Shown: piece by piece, positions 9,516-18,447 of the stretch
Layout of the letters: each line of letters begins with the position of its first letter
Position numbering within the stretch: the first letter of the stretch is position 1
Source of the DNA: Sulfurospirillum arcachonense DSM 9755
GTDB lineage: Bacteria > Campylobacterota > Campylobacteria > Campylobacterales > Sulfurospirillaceae
NCBI RefSeq assembly: GCF_000597725.1
Contig: NZ_JFBL01000001.1
Location: 1 to 64,000, forward strand
Direction: 5' to 3'
Length of the DNA: 64,000 bases
The notes under the pieces: generated by a model
The model's input: the letters and a program-made list of their open reading frames with translations, nothing else
Told to the model about the DNA's origin: nothing
Databases searched by the model: none
Made by a program: the position numbers and the translations under genes

Positions 9516-10261
9516 GGCACTAAATATCCATAAGATTCAAAGATTTTTCTAGCTTTTTGTCCCAATATAAAGTCATAAAAATCTTTTACTCCTTTAGTAT
9601 TTTCACCATTTTTCAAAATAACTATGCCTTGATTAATCGGTGTATAGAGTTTTGGATTAACATCTACCCAATTTATATTTTTTTTAAACTTGGCCATTTT
9701 TGGGCTATATAAAGATGACTTTGCTATAAAACCAAGATCAGTTGCGGTTATAGTATAAGCTACTGTTTGAGAAATAGACTCTGCGTAAACAAGTTTATCT
9801 TTTGTACTATCATATATTTTTGCATTTTTAAATGCCTCAACAGCTGCCTTTCCATATGGTGCTGTTTTAGGATTTGCAATTGCTATTTTATTTATACTTG
9901 CTTCTTTTGCAAGTTCTATACCTTTAGTAAAGTCTTGTTTTTTATTACTTAACATTGCTAGGGAACCTTGTGCGTAAATTACTGGTTTTGTAATAGCAAT
10001 TTTATCTACATGTAAAGCTTTTGGATACTTCATGTTTGCTGCCATAAAAAGTCCATAAGGGGCACCATTTTTTATTTGAGCCGTAAGTTTTCCACTACTA
10101 CCTAAAGTAACTCTTACTTCCGTTTCTGGATATGCCTTGTTAAACTCTTTTTTTAACTGAGGTATCGCATAGCTTACATTTGCTGCAACTGCTATATTAA
10201 TAACTTCAGCTAAAGCAAAACTACTCAATACTAAAAGTCCTAATACTATCTTTTTAAACAT
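9512..10261 (-). CDS. modA: periplasmic molybdate/tungstate-binding protein
   Basis: 249 residues with a cleavable signal peptide (MFKKIVLGLLVLSSFALA). The mature part begins INIAVAANVSYAIPQLKKEF and contains TLGSSGKLTAQIKNGAP, the oxyanion-binding Ser region of ModA. AGGAGA precedes the ATG. It captures molybdate or tungstate for ModBC. Selectivity between the two anions cannot be read by eye. First gene of the mod transport operon, nine bases after modE. Confidence 0.93.
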   Translation of the reverse strand: MFKKIVLGLLVLSSFALAEVINIAVAANVSYAIPQLKKEFNKAYPETEVRVTLGSSGKLTAQIKNGAPYGLFMAANMKYPKALHVDKIAITKPVIYAQGSLAMLSNKKQDFTKGIELAKEASINKIAIANPKTAPYGKAAVEAFKNAKIYDSTKDKLVYAESISQTVAYTITATDLGFIAKSSLYSPKMAKFKKNINWVDVNPKLYTPINQGIVILKNGENTKGVKDFYDFILGQKARKIFESYGYLVP

Positions 10262-10269
10262 ATCTTCTC

Positions 10270-11052
10270 CTATTTTCCTATGATTATACTACTTGATTTT
10301 ATCATTGTACAAACTTTTGTGCCAACTTCTAAATTTAAAGATTCAACTGATCCTGTTGTAATAGTTGCCACAACAACATCTGTATCTCCAACATCTACAC
10401 TCACTTGTGAATTGACCTCTCCTTTTTTTACATTTGTAACTACACCAACAAGCTTATTGCGAGCACTTGTTTGTAAATCTAAAACTGTTGTTAAAATAAC
10501 AGAAGATGCTTTGATAATAGCAACCACACCGTTACCAACTTCCAAACCAAGCTCTTCCACAGCACTATTAGTAATATTTGAAACCAATACTACTCCACTC
10601 TTAAGTACCACACTCACTTCTGCATTTACTTTTGCTCTTTTTATATCACCTATTTTTCCAAATAGTTGATTTCTTGCACTTATATGCATTGAGAGTCTCC
10701 TTATTGTTTTCATAGTTCCATTATCCATGTCAGTTAACAAGGTTAATTTTTCTAAAAATCTTTTTTGTTCTATTTCAATAATTTCATATGTCTTTAAGAG
10801 ATTTTTTCCATAAGAAGTAAGTTTTGTACCACCTCCTCCCGCACCGCCTGTCTCTTTCTCTACAATTGGAGTAGGAGAAAGGTTGTTCATAGCATCTACT
10901 GCTTCCCATGCACTTTTATAACTCATAGGAACTACTTTAGCCGCTTTAGAGATTGAGCCAACTTTATCTATTGCATGAAGGAGGTTAATTCTTTTTTCAA
11001 GTAAAAATGGTGTATTTGCTAATTCTAAGGTCAGATTAGATGATATTTCCAA
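10270..11052 (-). CDS. modE: ModE, molybdate-responsive transcription regulator
   Basis: 260 residues. N-terminal LysR-type winged helix (about 20-100; DKVGSISKAAKVVPMSYKSAWEAVDAM), then two Mop domains, each opening with SARNQL or SARNKL, the ModE/Mop signature. The start is TTG with AAGGA seven bases upstream; no ATG fits better. Full two-Mop length is like E. coli ModE, which binds molybdate and represses modABC. It lies first in the operon, directly before modA, so autoregulation is likely; a matching inverted repeat stands just upstream. Confidence 0.92.
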   Translation of the reverse strand: MEISSNLTLELANTPFLLEKRINLLHAIDKVGSISKAAKVVPMSYKSAWEAVDAMNNLSPTPIVEKETGGAGGGGTKLTSYGKNLLKTYEIIEIEQKRFLEKLTLLTDMDNGTMKTIRRLSMHISARNQLFGKIGDIKRAKVNAEVSVVLKSGVVLVSNITNSAVEELGLEVGNGVVAIIKASSVILTTVLDLQTSARNKLVGVVTNVKKGEVNSQVSVDVGDTDVVVATITTGSVESLNLEVGTKVCTMIKSSSIIIGK

Positions 11053-11081
11053 GTATTTTCCTTCGTTGTATTTTTAAAAAC

Positions 11082-11101
11082 ATAACGAAATATAGCGTTA
11101 T
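11082..11101. promoter_or_regulatory. modE: candidate ModE operator
   Basis: ATAACG and CGTTAT form a perfect inverted repeat around an 8-base AT-rich centre, 30 bases upstream of the modE start. The CGTTAT...ATAACG-type half-sites resemble the E. coli ModE operator core (CGxTATAT ... TATATAACG). By position it would control modE-mod transcription. Inference from position and resemblance. Confidence 0.55.
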
Positions 11102-11155
11102 ATATCTTAAGATATAATGAAATTAGAAAATAGATTTTATAAGTAAAGGAATATT

Positions 11156-11488
11156 TTAAAGTCTACAAGCCCAACAATTATCTTGATTTTCGCAGCTTGA
11201 ACAACAAGGAACACTTTCACCTATAGATTCAAATATAAATTTTTTCCATAGCATATTTTTAGGTTTTCTTTTATGTAAGATTGGAAAATGTTTTTGCATA
11301 TATCCTCTCATCTGTTCGCGACTTTTTAAACCTAAGTCTTCATAAAGATGATTCATTTCTAAAGAAACTTCTGCAAGACGGGGAGCTACTTCATGTAAAG
11401 CTTTTTCATCTTTCGCATACCGTTGCAAAAATAGAGTTACTTTATCTTGTAATATATTTAATTCTGTTGTATCAATCACTTTTTCCAT
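11156..11488 (-). CDS. nifQ: NifQ-like iron-sulfur molybdenum donor
   Basis: 110 residues, shorter than typical NifQ (about 170-190). The family core is clear: HLYEDLGLKSREQMRGYM, HFPILHKRKPKNMLWKKF, then a C-terminal cysteine cluster CCSSCENQDNCWAC. Known: NifQ carries an Fe-S/Mo cluster and donates Mo to NifEN for FeMo-cofactor synthesis. Here the last three ligands keep C-x2-C-x5-C spacing, but the first cysteine of the usual C-x4-C is missing; instead there is an adjacent Cys before and one two residues after. GGAGA precedes the ATG. Its place beside modE and modA couples nitrogenase cofactor supply to Mo uptake, far from the other nif genes of the window. Confidence 0.78.
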   Translation of the reverse strand: MEKVIDTTELNILQDKVTLFLQRYAKDEKALHEVAPRLAEVSLEMNHLYEDLGLKSREQMRGYMQKHFPILHKRKPKNMLWKKFIFESIGESVPCCSSCENQDNCWACRL

Positions 11489-11575
11489 GATATCTCCATA
11501 AAATTACAAATATTAGAGCACTTCAAATATAGATATTATAGAATATTCCTTTAAAAAGAGCTAATACTAATAATT

Positions 11576-14086
11576 TTACATATTTTTTTTTGTTTTATTA
11601 GTTGCTATTGCTTCATATGGATTTTCTGGCCAATAGTGTTTTTTATATTTACCTCTTAACTCTTTTCTTACCTCATCATAAGAATTTTTCCAAAAACTTT
11701 CTAAATCATATGTTATTTGTATAGGCAAACGCGCAGGACTTAGAAGATGAACTTGTAAAGCTATTGTGTTGTTAAGAATTTTTGGAGCGAGCCTTAATCC
11801 AAAAACTTCTTGTATTTTCACTGCGAATATTGGAGTTTTAATGTTTGAATAATCAATACTTATAAATGACCCACTTGGTACTTTTATACTCTTAGGTACT
11901 AATTTGTCTAAAAGTTTTTGATTTTCCCATGATATTTGTGATAATAAGATATTGTACATATTGAGGGTTTCTAACTCTTTTATTGTTTTTATGTTTGTCA
12001 AATAAGGGGCTATCCAAACGTCTAAAGTCTCCATCAAACTCTCATCACTAAAATCTATTAAATCTGTTTTTGTATGAGCATTTAAAAAATTTACCCTATT
12101 TCTTAAACTCTTTGCTTCTTTACTCCAAGTAAGAAGCTCTAATCCTTCTTCTTTTAATAATTTAATAAGCAAGTCTTTAAAATCTCTTTTATCAGTTTTA
12201 GTACTTGATATTGAGGAAAGTTGCAATTGTAAAAAACATTTATTTTCACGTATGTCTAACTTTTTAGTTTGTTTGTTATACTTTATGCTCTCTTGAGTTT
12301 TAATATATGAATCAAAATACTTCTCAACCATATATAAAGTTATACTACATGCTTGGTTTATATAAGAGTCTTGCTCATGAGCGTTAAGATTTGGCACCAC
12401 TAAATACTCTTCACTAAACAGGCTATCTTCTACATGTAAAGTAGCTCCTTTACCATTACTCAGTTTATATTTCGCATCACCTTGGCTTCTTTTTTTCGCT
12501 AATCTATCAGGATAAGCAAACAATAATAAAATACCAATCATTTCAACTTCAAAACTTTTTGATGATATGACTACTTTTTTTATACTCTTTAACTTTTTAT
12601 AAAAAGAGTCCGCTTCTTTTAATACCTCTTTTGATACAAATTTATTGATATATTCACTTTGAAAATCTTTTTCATAAAGATGTATAAATCTAGTTCTTAT
12701 GTCACTATCTCTAAAAGTATTTTTAAAAATATCTTTTGCATTTAAAAGTGCACCCAAAAGACAGGCTTCATAAGCATAACCTAACTCATTTGCTTTGAGT
12801 ATCATATATGAGTATCTAGGATGCATTCCTAAAGATAGAGCATCTTTCCCAAATAGAGTAATTTGATACAATTTATCTAGCATCATAAGTTCTTGTAGTA
12901 CTTCTTTACTCTTAGCTATAACTTTCTTGTCAGGTATATCTAACCAACACAGTTCATCGAACTCATCTACTCCCCATAAAGCTAAATCCAACACTACTGA
13001 ACTTAAATCAGTTCTTAGTATCTCTGGTTTTGTACTCTCTTGTAAAATTTTATTTTTATGCCATAACCTATAACATTTACCAGAAGATAATCTTCCTGCT
13101 CGCCCTGCTCTTTGAGTTGCTGAATCTTGTGAAATAAAACTAAGTTCTAAATGGTTCATACCAGTTGCATAATTATAGCGAGAGAGTTTTTCTAGCCCTG
13201 AATCAATCACAATTTTTATCCCTTCTATTGTTAAAGAAGTTTGAGCAATATTTGTTGAGAGAATAATTTTTCTTTTATCTGATTTTTCTATAGCTCTATC
13301 TTGATCTTGTTTAGACAAAGTAGAATATAAAGGAAGAATTTGCATTTTTTTATCTTCTATCTTTTGACTTAAAACTTTTTGTAAAGCTTTTATCTCTCTA
13401 ATCCCTGCTAAAAATACCAAGATATCACCACTCTCTTCTTTTAAAGCTTTTAAGATTGTCTGTAAAAGTACTGTATTGAGAGTTTTTACTGTTGGCTGAG
13501 AAATATGTGATTCTAAATAATTCATTTGTACATCATAAATCTTTCCTTGTGACGTAACTACTGGAACATTGCCTAAAAGATTTATAAGTGCTTCAGAGTT
13601 TAAAGTAGCAGACATAATCAAAATCTTTAAATCATCTCTTAGTAACTCTTGTACTTGTAAAGATAAAGCTAATGACAAATCTGTATGTATACTTCTCTCA
13701 TGAAACTCATCAAAAATTACTAAGGCTGCATTCTCTAAAGATTGATTATTTTGAAGTTTTTTAACAAGTATTGCTTCTGTGAGAACTAAAATCTTTGTGT
13801 GTACTGAAGTGCACTTATCCATTTTGATTTGATAACCAACTCTTTGCCCTACTTTTTCCCCTAAACTTTTTGCCATCTGTATAGCTACTTGGCGTGCAGC
13901 AACACGTCTTGGCTCTAAGACAATAATAATTTTATTATCAAGCCAAGGCTCATCTAATAAAGAGATAGGCACTACCGTACTTTTTCCTGCTCCTGGAGGT
14001 GCTTGTAAAATAAGCTTAGTGTTTACTCTTAGTTTTTCTTTTATCTCAGGTATAACTTCATTTATAGGTAATTTTTGCATAAACAA
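11576..14086 (-). CDS. hrpB: ATP-dependent helicase HrpB
   Basis: 836 residues, the usual HrpB length. DEAH-family motifs: I APPGAGKSTV, II IFDEFHERS (DEFH variant), III MSATLN, VI QRAGRAGR. The C-terminal HrpB domain follows, with the family's SPARLPIQIT and YKKHYWPENP. HrpB is an RNA-helicase-like protein of poorly known function. The start is TTG at 14086 (GGA five bases before) or ATG six bases later; both are plausible. A TTTACATGTAAA palindrome overlaps its upstream region. Confidence 0.93.
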   Translation of the reverse strand: MFMQKLPINEVIPEIKEKLRVNTKLILQAPPGAGKSTVVPISLLDEPWLDNKIIIVLEPRRVAARQVAIQMAKSLGEKVGQRVGYQIKMDKCTSVHTKILVLTEAILVKKLQNNQSLENAALVIFDEFHERSIHTDLSLALSLQVQELLRDDLKILIMSATLNSEALINLLGNVPVVTSQGKIYDVQMNYLESHISQPTVKTLNTVLLQTILKALKEESGDILVFLAGIREIKALQKVLSQKIEDKKMQILPLYSTLSKQDQDRAIEKSDKRKIILSTNIAQTSLTIEGIKIVIDSGLEKLSRYNYATGMNHLELSFISQDSATQRAGRAGRLSSGKCYRLWHKNKILQESTKPEILRTDLSSVVLDLALWGVDEFDELCWLDIPDKKVIAKSKEVLQELMMLDKLYQITLFGKDALSLGMHPRYSYMILKANELGYAYEACLLGALLNAKDIFKNTFRDSDIRTRFIHLYEKDFQSEYINKFVSKEVLKEADSFYKKLKSIKKVVISSKSFEVEMIGILLLFAYPDRLAKKRSQGDAKYKLSNGKGATLHVEDSLFSEEYLVVPNLNAHEQDSYINQACSITLYMVEKYFDSYIKTQESIKYNKQTKKLDIRENKCFLQLQLSSISSTKTDKRDFKDLLIKLLKEEGLELLTWSKEAKSLRNRVNFLNAHTKTDLIDFSDESLMETLDVWIAPYLTNIKTIKELETLNMYNILLSQISWENQKLLDKLVPKSIKVPSGSFISIDYSNIKTPIFAVKIQEVFGLRLAPKILNNTIALQVHLLSPARLPIQITYDLESFWKNSYDEVRKELRGKYKKHYWPENPYEAIATNKTKKNM

Positions 14087-14094
14087 TTGTATCC

Positions 14095-14106
14095 TTTACA
14101 TGTAAA
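14095..14106. repeat. dispersed palindrome TTTACATGTAAA
   Basis: Perfect 12-bp palindrome just upstream of hrpB, one of the dispersed family described in the findings. Other exact core copies outside the entries listed separately begin at 6338 (in amrS), 18695 (in dgt), 24210, 31026, 41058 and 55521. Confidence 0.9.
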
Positions 14107-14125
14107 AGATATTATAAAGTATCCC

Positions 14126-15565
14126 CTAAAAAAAACTCAAACAAGTCAATATAATAGCTGGACCAGCAATACCCGCTATCAAACCAATCAATAAAAAATC
14201 TTTTGTAAAGAGTTTCCCAGAAGAAAAAGCTATAGCATTAGGTGGTGTGGAGACTGGAAGTATCATAGCACATGATGCACATAAAGCAACAGAAATCACC
14301 ATAAAAGATATAACACTATCTCCTAAAGTACTTACAAGTGCTATAACTAAAGGTAACATGATATTTGTTGCTGCAGTATTACTCATAAAGTTTGAAACCA
14401 ATACTATAATAGCAGCAAATATTGATACAATAATATAGATGCTTAAACCTTCTAAATTTATTTGTGTGCCCAACCAACCATCAAGTCCTGTTTTACTTAC
14501 TCCAGCACCAATTGAAAGACCCCCAATAATAAGTATAATAACATCCCATCTAATAGAACTTATATCTTCTTTATCAATCAAACCAAAAAGAGTAAAAACA
14601 ACTATAGGCAACAAAGAGACAACAGTAAGTGGAATATGATGAAAAGGTCCTGTTAACCAAAGTAAAATGGTTGTAGAAGCTGTAACAATAACTAAGACTT
14701 TTTTCCAACTTGGAATTTTCGGAACTGTGGTGAATTCTGTCGTTGAATCATCATAATGTTTTACATGTTTAACTTTACTAATATCTATAATATCTTCATT
14801 AGATGGATAAACTTTTAATATAACAAACCTTAAAACCAAAACTATTAGTATTGCAGGAGGTAAAGCTATCATCATCCATGATACAAAAGAAGGAGCATCA
14901 TCTCCTAATATACCTACAGCAATTGCATTTGGAGGAGTACCTATAATAGTTCCCATACCTCCAATATTTGCTGATACTACAACTGCAAGTAAAATTCCCT
15001 TTTGAAAAGGATTATCTTTTTTCATGTTTTTTAGTATAGGAATTAACAGTGTCATCATCATAGCCGTTGTTGCAGTGTTAGAAACAAACATAGATAAAAC
15101 AAAAGTAACAAGCATAAGCCCTGAAAGAATATTTTTTGGTTTATTACCAAAATAAAACAGAGCCTTTTTTGCAAGCCATAAATCTAGTTTTGTTTTTGAT
15201 GCAGCAATAGCTAAAATAAAACCTGAAAGAAATAAAAATATTAAAGGAGATGACCAAGATTTTAAAAAATACGTCCACTCTTTTGAACCACTACTAAAAT
15301 CAAAATCATGAAATCCTAAAAAAAGAATTTCTAATGCAATAATTAAAAAAGAGACAGCAAAAGCTGGAACAGCTTCACTCATCCATAACAAGGCAGAAAA
15401 AACCATAATAAAAAGCATATAAGAAGCTTGTACACTCAAGCCTACATAATCTGGCATAAAAGCAATAAAATATGCAATAAATAAAGAAATCAGAAATTTA
15501 CTCAGTGAACTCTTTACTGTCATTTTTAGTCTATTGTTTATAATCTTTCGATTTTTATTTATCAT
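14126..15565 (-). CDS. DASS-family (SLC13) sodium:dicarboxylate/sulfate symporter
   Basis: 479 residues with about 11-12 membrane helices. The two hallmark substrate and sodium-binding signatures are present: SNTATTAMMM near residue 162 and SNTAATNIMLP near 390, each followed by a Pro-rich hairpin (GTPPNAIAVG, STPPNAIAFSSG). The start ATG has AAAGG six bases upstream. Family members import C4-dicarboxylates, citrate or sulfate with Na+. The neighbouring genes do not reveal the substrate. Confidence 0.9.
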   Translation of the reverse strand: MINKNRKIINNRLKMTVKSSLSKFLISLFIAYFIAFMPDYVGLSVQASYMLFIMVFSALLWMSEAVPAFAVSFLIIALEILFLGFHDFDFSSGSKEWTYFLKSWSSPLIFLFLSGFILAIAASKTKLDLWLAKKALFYFGNKPKNILSGLMLVTFVLSMFVSNTATTAMMMTLLIPILKNMKKDNPFQKGILLAVVVSANIGGMGTIIGTPPNAIAVGILGDDAPSFVSWMMIALPPAILIVLVLRFVILKVYPSNEDIIDISKVKHVKHYDDSTTEFTTVPKIPSWKKVLVIVTASTTILLWLTGPFHHIPLTVVSLLPIVVFTLFGLIDKEDISSIRWDVIILIIGGLSIGAGVSKTGLDGWLGTQINLEGLSIYIIVSIFAAIIVLVSNFMSNTAATNIMLPLVIALVSTLGDSVISFMVISVALCASCAMILPVSTPPNAIAFSSGKLFTKDFLLIGLIAGIAGPAIILTCLSFF

Positions 15566-15912
15566 AATGACCTTTTTCTATTGTCTGCTAGTTTTTTTGC
15601 GCGTGAGATTATAGCTAATTAAATACTTAATCTATATTAAATAATTACTATTTTTATAATAACATAAGATTACAAACTCTTTTTTTCATAAGAAAAAGAA
15701 GATACAGATGCGAATACTAAACAATAAATACACCTGAAATTAATAGTTTAATGTGATAACGTAAACTCATATATAATATTTATCCATACATAATCCTTTA
15801 TTAAATTTATTATAACAATATTTATTATTTTATATATACATTATGATTCATGAGTGAGATTTAAGATAATACTATTTTTTATGATGTATAATAATCAAGA
15901 AGAAGGGGATTT
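15566..15912. other. gene-free divergent promoter region
   Basis: 347 bases, extremely A+T-rich, between the divergently transcribed symporter and sensor kinase genes. It must hold both promoters. I see no ORF, RNA-like structure or strong inverted repeat. Confidence 0.6.
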
Positions 15913-17757
15913 GTGAGATTTTTTAAAATACTTATATTAATATTTTATACAACTGTTCTTTATGCTCAACCTTTATATATGAGTAATCATGTAAAACTTA
16001 CGAATATACTACCATACTCTAAAATTTACATAGATAAAAGTCAAACTTTAACAATAAATAATATTTTAAAAAACGATATTCCTTTTAAAAAAAATAAACA
16101 AAATATTTTAAGCTTTGGTTTTTCCCCAAATTTTGACGTTTGGATACAATTTTCCCTTACAAACAACTCAAAAAAAACAATTCACAAAATAGTAGAATAC
16201 AAAAACCCCCTTACAACACATATAGAATTTTATGATCCTGATAAAAACTTTGTAGTCCAAAAAGATGGTCTTTTTACTATAAATACAAAAAGAAGAACAC
16301 TCAATCCTATCTTTCACATATTGATAAAACCACATGAAACTAAAACTTATTATTTAAAAGCCTCTTCATACATAACTACGCTTATTATTAACATTAATAT
16401 GTGGGATAGTACAAGTTTTTATCAAACAGAAGTAAAACATCAATTTATTTTGGCACTTTTTTTTGGTGCTATGATGATACTTGGTTTTTATAATCTATTT
16501 ATATTTTTCTTTACTAAAGATATAAGTTATCTTTTTTATTTTTTATATGTTGTTGGTGTTGTTATTCACCATGGTCTTTATGTAGGTGTTGTACATATCT
16601 ATATACTCAACCAAACTTGGATTATACATATAGTTAATAATGCTGCATTTGCCGCTGCTTTACCAATTTTTTGGTTAGTTCTTTTTACAAAAACTTTTTT
16701 AAGAACTAAACAGTATCCTATTCTCGATAAATTATTAACTCTCTTGATTATTTTACTTCCTTTTACTACATTAGTATTTACGTTGACAAATGAATTTAAC
16801 AAATATAGAAATATTATGCCTGTTTTAGTGCTTTCATATTTAATATTTATAACTATTTATGCTGTTTTTAAAAAAAATAGACAAGCTTATTTTATTTTAA
16901 TTGGTTGGTCTGCTATATTTATAGCTATTTTATTTATGCTGTTATCTAGCGTAGGAATGTTTAGTATATATCAATATATCCCATACTATATAGAAGTTTC
17001 ACTTGTTTTTGAAGCCGTTATATTTTCCATTGCTTTAGCAGATAGAATAAAACAACTCCAAGCCGATAAAGAAAAAGCAAATCAAAAGCTTTTTGATCAA
17101 CAAGTCAATGAAAGAAGAAGACTCTTTATGCAAGTAGAAGAAAAAACTAGAGACTTAAAAATAGCATTAGATGAAAAACAACTTCTTTTAAAAGAGTTAA
17201 ATCATAGAGTCAAAAATAATATGCAAACTATAGTTTCGCTCATAAGACTACAAAAAGATAAAATTAAAGATGAAAAATTAAAAGATGTACTCACTACAAT
17301 ACAAAACAGAATAAAATCAATCAGTCATTTACATGAACTTTTATATGAAAATGAAACCATAGCTTATGTAAATGCTTATGAGTATTTTGAACTTATTATT
17401 GAAGGGATTGAAGAGAGTTATGAAAATGAAGTCAATATACATATAGATATACAAACCAAACTGAAAAATGAACAAGCCATTTACTGTGGTCTTATCCTTA
17501 ATGAACTCATAACAAATTCTTTAAAATACGCTTTTCCTAATCAAAAAGGAAATATATATATTAGTTTGAAAAAAAATAAAAACACATATGACTTATCTAT
17601 CAGTGATGATGGTATAGGCTATAATCAATCTATGCCTACAAATTCTTTAGGAAACATTCTAGTAGATACTTTAGTCAAAAGACAGATAAAAGGAAATATA
17701 ACCGTCGATTCAAAAGATGGCGTAAAAGTAAGGATAACATGGGAAGACAATGAGTAA
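15913..17757 (+). CDS. 7TMR-DISM sensor histidine kinase (HisKA_2 type)
   Basis: 614 residues; GTG start with GAAGGGG upstream and a signal peptide (LILIFYTTVLYA). Residues about 25-170 are a periplasmic 7TMR-DISMED2-like domain, about 175-385 contain seven membrane helices, and a coiled linker leads to the kinase. The phosphoacceptor is in LNHRVKNNMQ, the HisKA_2/HWE form; HATPase motifs are LNELITNSLKYAF (N box) and SDDGIGY (G1). Known: DISM receptors are thought to sense carbohydrates or other small molecules. The stop overlaps the response regulator by 8 bases, so the two form one system. Confidence 0.92.
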   Translation: MRFFKILILIFYTTVLYAQPLYMSNHVKLTNILPYSKIYIDKSQTLTINNILKNDIPFKKNKQNILSFGFSPNFDVWIQFSLTNNSKKTIHKIVEYKNPLTTHIEFYDPDKNFVVQKDGLFTINTKRRTLNPIFHILIKPHETKTYYLKASSYITTLIININMWDSTSFYQTEVKHQFILALFFGAMMILGFYNLFIFFFTKDISYLFYFLYVVGVVIHHGLYVGVVHIYILNQTWIIHIVNNAAFAAALPIFWLVLFTKTFLRTKQYPILDKLLTLLIILLPFTTLVFTLTNEFNKYRNIMPVLVLSYLIFITIYAVFKKNRQAYFILIGWSAIFIAILFMLLSSVGMFSIYQYIPYYIEVSLVFEAVIFSIALADRIKQLQADKEKANQKLFDQQVNERRRLFMQVEEKTRDLKIALDEKQLLLKELNHRVKNNMQTIVSLIRLQKDKIKDEKLKDVLTTIQNRIKSISHLHELLYENETIAYVNAYEYFELIIEGIEESYENEVNIHIDIQTKLKNEQAIYCGLILNELITNSLKYAFPNQKGNIYISLKKNKNTYDLSISDDGIGYNQSMPTNSLGNILVDTLVKRQIKGNITVDSKDGVKVRITWEDNE

Positions 17758-18439
17758 AGCCAAAATACTTGTAGTAGAAGATGAAAGTATAGTAGCACTT
17801 GATATAAAAAATGCCCTCATAAATTTAAATTTTCAAGTAACAGATATGGTAACTAACTATGATGATGCTATGCAAAGTATAAAAAAAAATAGACCAGATA
17901 TCTTACTCACTGATATTCATCTAGAAAATAGCAAAGATGGAATAGAGCTCGCTAAAGATATGCAAAAGATAGAAACTATCCCTGTTATATACCTTACAGC
18001 ATTTGCAGATGACGATACTATACAAAGAGCTATTGAAACAAATCCAGTAAATTATCTTCATAAACCTTTTAAAAGAAAAGAGTTAAAATCTGCCCTTCTT
18101 TTAAGTATATATAAAATCAACCAATCAAGTCAGGAAGTCATATCAACCAATTGTAAAAATTTAGGGTTTAACTACTATTTTGATTTAGAAAACAATGCAC
18201 TTTATTATAATACTATGCTAATAAAACTTACTCAAAAAGAGACTGAACTACTCAATATACTGATTCAAGCAAAAGGAACTTTAGTCTCTATTGAAACGTT
18301 AGAAAATATGCTATGGCCTGAAAATATAGTCTCAAATAGCACACTAAGAACACTTATTTATAGATTAAGAACAAAATTAGAATACAAACTCATTGAAACT
18401 GTACACTCTACAGGATTAAGATTAGTTCCTCTTTACTAA
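17750..18439 (+). CDS. OmpR-type response regulator
   Basis: 229 residues. Receiver domain residues 1-120 with acidic pair in VEDE, phosphoacceptor Asp in LLTDIHL, Thr in YLTAFAD and Lys in HKPFKR. A winged-helix DNA-binding domain fills about 140-229 (QKETELLNILIQAKGTLVS, LRTLIYRLRTKL). Partner of the DISM kinase, whose gene overlaps its start. The targets are unknown. Confidence 0.94.
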   Translation: MSKAKILVVEDESIVALDIKNALINLNFQVTDMVTNYDDAMQSIKKNRPDILLTDIHLENSKDGIELAKDMQKIETIPVIYLTAFADDDTIQRAIETNPVNYLHKPFKRKELKSALLLSIYKINQSSQEVISTNCKNLGFNYYFDLENNALYYNTMLIKLTQKETELLNILIQAKGTLVSIETLENMLWPENIVSNSTLRTLIYRLRTKLEYKLIETVHSTGLRLVPLY

Positions 18440-18447
18440 TTAATTAC

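Noticed and set aside
10280-10669. 129-codon open frame opposite modE
   Set aside because: Thr/Ser-rich shadow; modE has clear motifs in the other strand.
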